A stretch of 64,000 nucleotides of DNA, taken from Liolophura sinensis. Taxonomy: Eukaryota; Mollusca; Polyplacophora; Chitonida; Chitonidae. Shown in pieces: positions 1 through 10,900 of this stretch. How positions within the stretch are numbered: the first letter of the stretch is position 1; each line of letters begins with the position of its first letter. The DNA lies in the NCBI RefSeq assembly GCF_032854445.1, contig NC_088295.1, forward strand, positions 44,999,385 to 45,063,384, given 5' to 3'. The translations under genes were made by a program, and so were the position numbers. The notes under the pieces are model-generated. The model worked only from the letters and a program-made list of their open reading frames with translations, did no database searches and was not told where the DNA came from.

Positions 1-21
1 TGTCACTTTGATGTCACTATC

Positions 22-274
22 TACTGCTCGGTTGGTTAGCGCGCTAGCACAGCGTAAAAACCCAGGAGCCTCTCACCAATGCGGTCGCTGTGAGTTCGTC
101 CAGCTCATGCTGGCTTCCTCTTCGACCATACGTGGGAAGGCCTGGCAGCAGCCTGTGGATGATCGTGGGTTTCACCCAGGCTCTGCCCAGTTTCCTCCCG
201 CCATAATGCTGGCTTCTATCGTATAAATGAAATATTCTTGAGTACGGCATAGAACACCAACCAAATAAATAAAA
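22..274 (+). mobile_element. tRNA-derived SINE, family 1, with target-site duplication
   Basis: This copy starts inside the tRNA-like A box (CTCGGTTGGTTAGC) and has a B-box-like segment (GTGAGTTCGTCC). The family core follows, then the tail GAAATATTCTTGAGTACGGC and a short AAATAAATAAAA end. The 8 bases TCACTATC lie at 14-21 and again at 275-282, which fits a target-site duplication. It lies in an intron of, or upstream of, the E2F-like gene. Confidence 0.8.
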
Positions 275-324
275 TCACTATCCAGCAATTCTGTGATTTA
301 TTCATGTTGCTCCTTTTGTTACAG

Positions 325-3300
325 TCCTAAACATAATGAACTCCTACAGACCTCTGCGCCCAACAGATTACTCGACTCGTGAATCAGACAGCACCCTTCT
401 GAGAGGTAAGCTTTAATAGTAAACTTTTTACAGTGTGTCATTTCATATTGTTTTATCCAATCCTTTATGTACTATGGCCTCCCCATGCTTGAGGGTAAAT
501 AATCACCCATAAGGCTGAAAGGCTCACTTAAAGGATACATGAAACATTAGAGTTTGAATGGAGGCTAGCTGGTCATGCAATCCCATTTAATTCATGGATG
601 ACAATATTTCCAACTGTTATCGGAAAATATGCATAAAACAGAGGGGCTATTAAGAGATTAAATGTGCCTTTTTGTGATTTTTTTCTTTTTCATTTGTTTT
701 TTTGGCATAACAGTATTCATTTCCCTTAATCATTTTAAAGTTTTCATATATCCTTAAAACTATAATCTGTCATACTGATGTGATCACTTAGCTGTACTAC
801 ACTGTGGAAAATTCAGCTGAAATTTTGTGTGATTGGCAGGAAATTGCATAACTTCATGTGATTTTGCGTCCATTTATAACCTTATCACTCTTATCACTTT
901 CCTGTGCTACAATTGAAACAGTTGATAAGTTGATGAAAAATTGCATGGAATTACGAACACATGTGAATACATTTCACTTTATTGTTCCACCCATTTTAGC
1001 CATGAGAATGTGCCCCATCTTAAACAATGATACTTTCAAGATCTTCTATCAAATCTGTGATTAACATAACATGGTAATTGGAACGATTTTGGGTATCATA
1101 TGACCCAGTACTGCTAGATATCGCATTCCTTTCTAATCAGTAACCTTTTTATTGATGTAATTGATGAAATAATATTTCATTTGTAACAAAGGTCATGTTC
1201 ATACTAAAGTATTCCAAACATTAATAATTAAATTATATTAATTTTTCCTCTTTTTTTTTTCCAGTTATTCCAGATGGGAAAAATAAAATAGCTATTCTGA
1301 AGAAGGAAGGCAAAAAGCCATTTTCCAGACACCACTCTTTCGATCAGATTTGTCAAGTTGCTGAGAAGGAAAGGATTAAATTATTCTCCAATTCTCAGCC
1401 ATCTAGTCCAGTGAAAGAATTGAATTTCGGTGAGTGTTGAGAATAGACAAAGAAATGTGCAGTTCATTAAATATTTTACAATAAAAATTGTCAGGTAGTA
1501 TATTATTAGTTGCAAGGTTACCCAGTGATAGGATATTTATATGGTGTCAATAATCCTCATGTGACGCCTCACTCAATATGAGGATTGTTGACTCCATATA
1601 TTTGCGTATCCTATCACTGGATAACCATGTAACAAATTTATCCTGCAAAGACCCATCAACTCAGTGTAGAAAACCAATGTATAGGTGAATCACTTCAGCC
1701 ATGTAATCATTGCATGGACAAGTCAACAAAGGGAGATAACCTACTCAACAGACACATTGGACATCGTCTGCAGGATTGGAGAATATGTTTGTACCCCATG
1801 TGACCATTGTTGTCCAATGAAAAGTAGAGTATTTTGTCTGATGCAGGATAAATTTCTTGAATGAGATGTGATTTCATGGATAACTTTGAAATCCATGTGG
1901 GATTTTTTGATGTCCTGTCTTGTTTCATGAAGTTCTTAAAGTTCTTGAGATAGCATGTTCAGTCGATGCTTGGGCTGCAGCTTTAAGTGTGTTAGGTACC
2001 TAGTGAAGAGTGATGGTTTCCTCTGTTGTCTGAGCACTCTTATAAATGAAAACTTCATTACAGCACCAACCAGCAAATTAACACAAGAACATTTTGTTTT
2101 ATTTCACAGAAGATGTAGATACCAATCTTGCACCAAAGTCACAGTCCCCAGCAATCAAAAACATCCCCCATGGCATGCTCAAGGGACAAAACCATGTGAT
2201 CTTCATGCAGGGGAAACAACAGGTTCATATCATACCTAACGTATCAGCTGCTGAGGGTATGGCTAGTAAACAAGAGAGCGGGGAAGAGAAGACAGTCACA
2301 GAAAGTTCCCAGTCCTTGCCAGTCAGCACAATGATGAAATCCTCCACTACTGTATTACACCTGACTAGGAACCAGATTGATGCTGTCCTGCGCTCCCTCA
2401 AGGTGCCAGTCCCTGTGTCGGGGGATTCCAAAACTGATGCTTCCACTCAGTCATCCCCTGCGCTCAGCACTGCTACATCCACCACCACCATAGTAAACCC
2501 CAGCCCAGAGGAGCTGAGGAAGCTGTGTGGATCTCCAGAGTGTACCCTGCAGAAGTCCAGTGAGACCACACCCATTAATGCTCAAGGCACTGGTGGACCA
2601 TGCCCCCAGAAGAATGATTTATTGCACCACAAAACACCATCAGAAAGTCGCACCACAGCCAGGGCGGTTAAGCCAATCCGCAGGGCAAATTCAGATCCAG
2701 GGGAGACTACTCCGCATTCTCCAGTGGAATCCAGTGATGCAGAGGTGGCCAGAATTTCCCACCAAGGAATCAAAAGGCGGATCTCTGAGGGTCAGAAAGT
2801 TCCACTAAGGGCTCTTCATCTGCAGACAGAGTTCAGAGAATCACCTCCCTTAGCCAAGCTTCCCAAACTGTCCCCTGATGTCATTACCAAAGATATAGCA
2901 GCAGATTTAGATCTAGCATCTCCCTTACCCGAAGAGGACCAGTCAAAGAAACCAACGTTCCCTTCACAAGAATCGTTTGTGTCAACGCCATCCTCATTCT
3001 CTCCAGCAGACAGCTCACATCAGCAGACAGCTCCTCTTGTCAGCCCAAGGGTCTCCGTGCAGTTCCCAAATTCTGCTAAAACCACAATAATGCAACTGCC
3101 AGTCACCTCCAGTCCATCTGTCAAACCTTGCACCCCCATCACCATCCCACAGAACGCCACAGTTATCCCCATCGCCACCCTCCCACCCCAGTTCGCTCAC
3201 CCCGTGTCTCTGCTCCACGGAGTGCAGGTCACACAGAATGGTCAGATTAATGGCCATCCAGTGAATGTTGTCGTACCCATCACCTTCACACCACCCCCAC

Positions 3301-3705
3301 ACTCCGAACGCTGAAGGCAAATTCCAACCTACAGTGTTGCTTTTCCCACTGTCTCTCCAGCTAACATCACTACTTTCAGTACACTGCAGCATGGGAAGAT
3401 AGGAGGAACATCAGCTAAGTCACTGATCAAAAACCACTCCCATTAACTCCATCAGCAGTGCCATAATCACCCCTGGGACCACACCTGGCAGCTCTCAGCC
3501 AATAAAAGTTGTATCGAGCAAACATCTTGCGACACCAACTTCAGTATTTGGCAGCACCCCAAAAGCAGCTGTTCGAAACCTGTCATCACAGTTGAAAAGC
3601 CCAGAAGGGCCTATACTGAACAAAGGAACCAAATCAGCTAGTGCCACCAAATCTTCAGAATGCGTGTCAACAACAGCAAGGCGTTTGGACATGCCTAAAG
3701 TGTAA
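325..3705 (+). CDS. 3' part of an atypical E2F (E2F7/E2F8-like) gene, last exon interrupted
   Basis: Three coding exons are visible: 325-405, 1265-1429 and 2110 onward. All have good acceptors and donors and the phases agree (one base carried over each junction). The second exon encodes FSRHHSFDQICQVAEKERIK followed by LFSNSQPSSPVK. This lines up with the region after the second DNA-binding domain of vertebrate E2F8 as I remember it (FTRHPS..., then APSSPIK). The last exon is a long Ser/Thr/Pro-rich tail ending in the frame of 2110 at a TGA (3312-3314). The same frame then stays open to 3446, and a +1 frame continues to 3705 ending TARRLDMPKV. The true C terminus therefore probably lies at 3705 and the exon carries a stop and a frameshift. 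The two DNA-binding domains are not in the window. Known role of the family: transcriptional repression of S-phase genes in the nucleus. E2F7/8 identity is an inference from a short conserved stretch. Confidence 0.62.
1490..1625. repeat. Fold-back (hairpin) repeat next to a MITE-like element
   Basis: GGTTACCCAGTGATAGGATA near 1516 pairs with TATCCTATCACTGGATAACC near 1607-1626, and the inner arms (ATCCTCAT / ATGAGGAT) also pair. This forms one long imperfect hairpin of about 120 bases. A second, inverted copy of the whole unit lies at 18096-18196 in UTP14. It is intronic in the E2F-like gene. Confidence 0.75.
1634..1856. mobile_element. MITE-like element with AAATTTATCCTGCA inverted ends
   Basis: The left end AAATTTATCCTGCA at 1634 is matched by its complement TGCAGGATAAATTT ending at about 1855, giving an element of about 223 bp with no coding capacity. 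The reverse-complement copy at about 17868-18093 has the same interior (for example the ACAAAATACTC and GACCCATCAA segments), so this is a repeat family. It directly abuts the hairpin at 1490-1625 in both places. Confidence 0.7.
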
Positions 3706-4755
3706 AAGTTTTCCTTGTAATACAAGGACTATGTACATGTACATAGAATTGTCTTCAGAGAATAGTATTTTATGCAGCATGAAAATTTTGAATTTTAAAA
3801 TTTTTGAATATCCACAAACTACCTGGAGTAATATATTATTTTCTAGCCACAGGGTGCTGCTAATAATCTATGCTCAAAGGGATAGTTTGATTGTGCTTAA
3901 ATACTAGTGCTTTAAAAGCCATCAAAGTTACTAGAAACCAACAAGAAGTACTATTAACTTATTACATTTTCTCTGGAACTACCAATGCATGATATGGAGG
4001 AATTTCCAAACAATTTGTATACTGACTTTAACATGGCACTAAATATTTCTCAGAAATTGAGAACTTATTCAAAACTGGTATTCAGTGTTCGAGCAGGTCA
4101 TATCATTACATAATATATTTGTCATGTTGACTTTGAACATGTTGTTAGACATTTGTTAATGTACAAATTGAAAAATTATCTTGTTCCAAAGTCATAAATA
4201 TGAAAATGGATAGTAGAAATGTTGAGGAATGTATTAAGTTTTTAATATATATATATATATATATATGGTATTTAAAGACCTTGTCATGAATTACCGGTAC
4301 CATGAATTGGTCTGAAGTGGAATGTTGTAGTAGATTCAGCATGTAGAATTATTTAGCATGATTTATTTGGATTTTAGTTAGATTATTAGTTAGTGAGACA
4401 TTTAGGTATTTCTTAGTCATATAGCAGTTTTAGAATTTTAGTTATGTAACATTGTTACAGGGATATTTTCATTCATTCATATGTCAAATCTGTTAATTGA
4501 TATTCTTGTTAAGACATATCACTTTTGTATAAAATACAAACAGTTTGCCCATCAAATTTATACTAAATTTTGATTACATCTTTTACCAGATATTATTAGC
4601 CATGGTTTTGTTTAATACGGACATTTTCCATTCCAGTACCCATTTTATCACTATTTATATCAACTCTGTGTGGGAATTTAAACAATTCTGTAAATTATTT
4701 CATTATTCACACTGTACATTGATCCATTTCATCTAATAAAAACTGAAAACAGGTC
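3706..4755 (+). other. Probable 3' untranslated region of the E2F-like gene
   Basis: AT-rich sequence without a convincing reading frame follows the last E2F-like codon. An AATAAA polyadenylation signal lies at 4735-4740. A (TA)n tract of about 22 bp lies at 4246-4267. Calling this a UTR is an inference from position and the signal. Confidence 0.5.
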
Positions 4756-7700
4756 ATATATGTGTTTGTTTTTTTTGTTGATGTGCATATTTTAAATTAC
4801 ATGTAGATATAGTATCAGGCTTAAAGATATATACATCATTGAAAGGGAACCATGCATTTGGTGAGAAATGTGCAAAACAGGTATTATAACGGAAAGTTTG
4901 TGTGGTTTCAGTTGACGACCAGGATTCTATAAAATAAAATTAATTCATATCACTGTGGTCAGTTTTATGGGCGATTAAAAACTGGACAGCCCACCAGTTT
5001 CACTGGAACCGCCATTCTGTACTGACATTCCCATGTTCGACATGCAGGTGCAGGTACATGTGTGCATACAACATTGGTAAGGGATTGGATTATTTTCATG
5101 CAGTATTATGCAAGATCTGTAATATTGGAGCATAGACTGTCAACGAGAATTTCGAAGTCACATGGTCTGTCTGGTTGAGAAAAGCCAATAGTTGCACCTT
5201 ACTTTGGTGGAATAGCACAAACACAAGAGTCAACCACTTATGCCATCAACGCTCAATGACCAGTGAGCAGAAGAATCTATGAATTCCTTGTCTAAGGCCA
5301 GGGTTGAACTCACTCGTGTTAAAGTATTTTTGACAGCATTAATAGGAAACCATAGTAAACAATTATTCAGTATCAAAACAGACCACTGATGCTCTGTATG
5401 AACCAGCACCGGATCATCTGCTATAACAGGGATAACAAAGTTACACAATCAAATGGGTAACAATTGGCATTAATCTGTAATTTGCATCTAAAGATCACTA
5501 ATATCAATGCCCATGGTATGTTGATTAACCATTGATAACAAATCCCTCATCGACCATAATGGCACAAGTTTCATTATCCATTGTACAAAAGTGACTATTA
5601 ACTGATAACTGACTTTATTAATTGACAGTTAACTTTATTAACTTTAGTCTGGACTAAACTTCCACTGGTTTTGTATTAGGCCCAGAATCGTTCTAACATT
5701 TAAGCCTGGCTTAACATTTTTATAATCCACGTTTGAACAACTGAAGGACAAATCCGGTAACCATAAATGTTAGAACCTGAAATAAAACTCTTGAAATTGT
5801 TGCACCTTACATTTAAACTTGGCGATCCTATATTTCGTCATTTAATTTTGGGAGCTGTATACCTACAGTGATGCGAGGAAGGTACCACAGGGTGGACTTC
5901 TCGACCATTTTGTCATCATCCCGGGAAAACTCACGTGGACATGTTTAACTATTGCGACAATCGTAAGTTGGCTTGACATTGCACATGTGTATGATTTGTT
6001 TGTGATTTCGTACGACTATCCGAGTAAGATCCATTCTGCCGATGTTTCAAAAGCGTTTGTAATTTAGTCTTTCGGACAAATCAAGTTGGTACTTCATCCA
6101 AATATTGTGGTCGAGGGTTTTAGGATCATCAGCACAACATAAAGAACAGAGCAGAGTTGTTGGAATCCGTGAAAAGGTTACCAAGGGTTCAGTTTCCGAT
6201 ACAGCTACGTGGTAAAACATTATTTTCAATGAAGAAGTTTACTTTTACAATGCACATGTGAGGATGGGGTCAACAACTGTCAATAGGCAGCAACCTCAGT
6301 TTCACCATGGCACTCTTTTACACACTTTGCAGTCTTTCAAGACTGCTCTGACATTTAGCCCAAAACCCGCTGCACACTACTTGCGTAGCGCCCAGTTTTG
6401 GTGTAGCCAAGATTTATGAGGGCAATTTCACCCCCAAATATCAGCTTAAACCCTTTGTTTTATTCGGTAGGCCTACGCATCAGTTTACTAAGTCATTGAA
6501 AATGTAAATATGTGAAAGCCAGCATTGGTAAGCCATCTTTCAACAGTAATGTAACTGTTTAAAGATTTGAATCAAACAAGTCAAACCTAACTTCACAGCA
6601 ATCTTAGACTATCCGTTACTGAGACGTATGATGTTTCCTTCTCAGATTGTATATCTCTTTGTGAAAAGTAGATTCTTCAATAAATGGATGTAGTTCCCAG
6701 TTTTGTATGGCCAAAGTAAAGTATTGGGTGTCACATGTCACTTGATAGCATTATTTCAACTTTTTGAAGAATCTTCCTTTCACAGTGATGATTTGAGATG
6801 AAGAGATCTGAGACCATATACACAGGCTTCACCCAGCTATTTACAACTGCCCATATCACGCTCATAGAAGTGGGTCTTTAAAAGAAGCAAAATTTTAAGT
6901 GAAACATTTTAGATGACATCAGCTCAGCTGGAGATCTGAGCAATTAGAGGCATGAATGTTTTACTCTGAGTTTCAGGGTCACTCATTTTGCCATATATTA
7001 AGCGAATAGACTTTCCCGAACTGTCAATCAAGAACACACAATAGACCAATCATAAGCAGCACTGTTGCAAATCGGTAAACCTGATATCCCACACATTTGT
7101 TGAAAATGGTTAATCTTTCTGTGATGTCATGAAGTCACGATTGCTTTCACCGGGTATGATGACAAGTAACATTGTCATGAGAAGAGGTGATGGGACATCG
7201 GACCCATTGCTACATCTTACAATTTAAACTTGGCGATTCTGTATTTGGTCATTTAATTTTGGGAGCTGTAGGCCTACAGTGATATGAGGAAAGTACCACA
7301 GGGTGGGATGGGAGAATGAAAGCATACAGAAAAACATCAGAAAACTTCATTAAAAATGCAAGGGTAAATAAGCTTAACATAGACCTATGCTGGAAATTGC
7401 TCCAGATATACATTGTAATAATATAAGTCATAGTGAATGTTAATGCTTTTGTAAATATGGTACACCGACATCATATTGATATATGAATATAATAAGTTTT
7501 TCTCTGTCTTGTGTAAAATTGGCCGTATAGTGCAGTAAATTATTACAGTGGAATTTTACAGTGATTTGTGGTTGGATGATTTGACACTATATTTTGGAGA
7601 ATATAACCAGCAGTCTTGGACGATTTCTCTTAGACGATATTGCTACTTGCATGTTCTGACCTATATCTTTTAGACATCAGATATGGAGAATCTTTTCTAC

Positions 7701-7922
7701 ACCAGTGCGTTTTCATTAAGTTAGACCAAGTGCTTTGTTTGTCTATTATACTTACCTACATGTATACCCTTATCTTTATAGATGTACCTGAGAACGAGTA
7801 TAGTTCTGACGCAAGTAAGAATCCTAACCCAATAAGACGGAATTTAGAGCATCTAAAATTGTTTTATATATCAGGCGAGAGTATACATATATGAATAACA
7901 CATTCTGTAAATGCCTTTTCAG
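4756..7922. other. Intergenic interval between the E2F-like gene and UTP14
   Basis: I see no coding exon here. The only structure noticed is an imperfect direct repeat of about 90 bp: 5803-5894 and 7211-7306 share AATTTTGGGAGCTGTA and TACCACAGGGTGG. The UTP14 promoter and any 5' noncoding exon should lie in the right-hand part. A CTTTTCAG acceptor ends at 7922, just before the start codon, which suggests a spliced 5' leader. Confidence 0.5.
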
Positions 7923-7931
7923 AACAACAAA

Positions 7932-10900
7932 ATGATGGAGGACAGCTTAGATGTCACAGTAGACAACTCTTATGACAGTGAAGAGCAGGTTGGTATGACT
8001 ATGAACCATGTAATTTGTGTTATCGTGAGTCTTACGATATGCCATTTCCCGCTCATTTATTTTGCATTGTTTGAACTGGTTTAATGCCTTGTACAAGTTG
8101 ACTCTAACAAGTCGGCCGTTTCTGTTGTATTTGGAAGCTCATTTAGACGTCAGGTTATGGAATTGTTGATGGAATGTTCCTATTGGGTGAAATATTTGTA
8201 ACCTTTCTAACCTTTTGTTTTTGATTGACAGGAAGATGATGATGATGATTTTAAACATGCCAAACTTCTGGATGCCATTTCATCCCTGGATGGCAAGAAA
8301 AAGTATGTTTTGTTTTAAATGTATTAAAAGTATAGATTTTGTCAGTGCCTTTGGTAGTACAGAATGACTCTCAGTTGTAATGAGAATTTACCTGGAGGTT
8401 TACTTGGATGTCTCTCGTTTTCGATTAAAGCAAAAGTCCAAGAAAATCATGTTTCAGATGCAATTCTGAAGAAGACATTAGAATTGCCATTATGATCTTG
8501 GGTAGCCTACGTTATTTGTTAAACTCCAGATACAGATTATAGACTGGTCAGCAGTTTCTCAGGATATCATGAACTGGTGTCGTTGACTTAGTTGGCTGCA
8601 GTATTGCAAATTAGCATTATAAATATGGCGTCAGGATCATTCAACTACATTGATGATGTTAGGAAGTAATGAATTACATTTGCAAGAGATGTAAAACAAT
8701 CGTATATATTTAGGGAAATGTAGTGTATGATGTTAGGAAGCAAATTCAAGAAGTTCCATGGGCTTGTGTGTTGCTGTCAATTTAAATATTTTCTATATAG
8801 TACAAAGTGCATTAAAGGGAAGTACAAACTGTAGTGTTAAAAAAACAATTTGTAATCTCTGAATTCTTTTATTTTAGATCTTCAGCTTCTCAAAGGACTG
8901 TGCTGGCCAATCAGATATCAGAGTTCAATTTCTCCTCCACAAAAGGTATATGCTGTAGTGCTCACTTTGTAGGCGTAGGCAGTGGTCAGATCTTTATGTA
9001 TTGTATAAATTAAAATTTATAAATAAAGAAACATTTACGTTTTCCAATTGTTACAAAACTGTAAATTCCATTAACCCCTTAGAAAAAAAAGTTGCATGGT
9101 GAAATCCATATCAGGTATCAGTCATTTTTAGCTTGTCTTTTCTCAACTAGTTTTTGAATTTTGTTTTATACAGACCAGGGTAAAGTGAAACTTCATGAAC
9201 TAGTTGGGACTCTACGGGACACCACCAGTCATGGTACTCTGAAGAAACAACTCCGAGCTGTCCAGAAAAGGGCAAAGGTTGTGGCTACACCCCTCCCCAG
9301 GCTTGAGCAGGAGAGAGTAAGGACTTTTTTACATGAGATTTAATAGACCTGCTATAATAGACTGTATATGTCTTCTTATGGCAGACATATGTTGAAATTC
9401 TTGAAAATTTTGTGGAAAATAATCCACCTTTTTCATCAGTGTTTACCTAAATGTTTTGTTGTTTCAGTAACAACATATTTTTGGATGGTGCATGATTTGA
9501 AATAACTTGGTTATTGGCATGAATTAGTTACACATAATGTCAGGGCTGTACAGGTAGCAAGTGACAGTAAGTTTTGTGGATGTGGATATTATATGTCTGT
9601 ACAGTTTATTGGTGGCACGTTTCACAAAGCGCATGTAGCGCTGCATTCACATAACTACCATGGCGACGCGATGCCTACAGTTCTGTCACCATGGAAGTCG
9701 AGTGCCGTTTAGGGCCCCTTAGGTCTAGTGACGTTGTGGTAGTCACTGAGACACGCCCTTCTGATAAAATTAACATGTGAAAGACAAGGAGAAAGGAAAC
9801 ATTTGTGAACAATACTTCCTGACCCCAAAGCCCTGGAAAATTTAAAAGTAATGCCTTCACATACAGTAAACAATGTCATAAATAAACAATGTCGTATGAT
9901 GCATAAATTTACACATACATGTAAGTGATGTTTATTCTCTCTAACACTACTACGAAACCCATTGAGTTTTGTGTAACTGATGCTATGCGGATTTCACTCT
10001 CTCTTATGACTTCCATCATCATAGTGAAGCTATTCACCCGGTCTCTGCATGGTTTCCTTCCACCATATTCTAGGCTGTCGTCATATGAGTGAAATATTCT
10101 TGAGTACGGCGCGTAACACCAGTCAGATACATAAACAAACACAGTCAATGTAAGATTACAGAATAATTTGGCTGTTAGCAGATTGTTAGGTCATTACTAA
10201 TCTCTTCTCATTTGGAATTAGATTGAATGATGTCAGTCTTGTAACTCCAAGAAAAAGAAATCTTTTAGTACTGTATTCATTACAGTATCTGTGATGGAAA
10301 TTCTGAATTAATTGTGGGCCCAAATCAGGTCTTTTTTTCATCATTCCATGTGTGTAACTAAACAAAGCATTCATTTTGTCTTCTATACTATACATGGAAA
10401 TGGAAATGTATGTGGAACTATTTATTGTTTCTACCTGAAACCTCTTAAAAGGACAAGCCAACTTAGAAAAAGAATGTACTGGTATATGTGTTTTGTTACA
10501 ACAGAAATATTTTTTCATTTCAGATTCAGAGAGGATTAGCATACGAGACAACATCAAAGGAGATTTCTAAGTGGGACCCAGTGGTGGACAAGAACAGGAA
10601 GGTAATGTGATACATTATTACAGTCAAACCTGTTGTATGTGGCCAGTGAAGGGACACGTAAAAAGTGGCCGCATATAACAGTTGGCCACATAAGACAGGT
10701 TGTGAAGACAAAGCCAAATCACAACTGAGTTGTGAAACAAAGTTTCAGGAAATCTACACATGTAGGCCTACATACTAATCTTATACATAATTGTTAAAGC
10801 ACTAATCTGCTCAGCCACATAAATTTCATAGAAATATAACAATTGTAGTAAAATAATAACTCAATAATTTCAAGTTTTGTGGGGTAGACATATGGATTTC

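Noticed and set aside
3015-3392. A 125-codon minus-strand frame opposite the E2F-like exon
   Set aside because: It is a shadow of the plus-strand coding exon, without splice signals or family resemblance.
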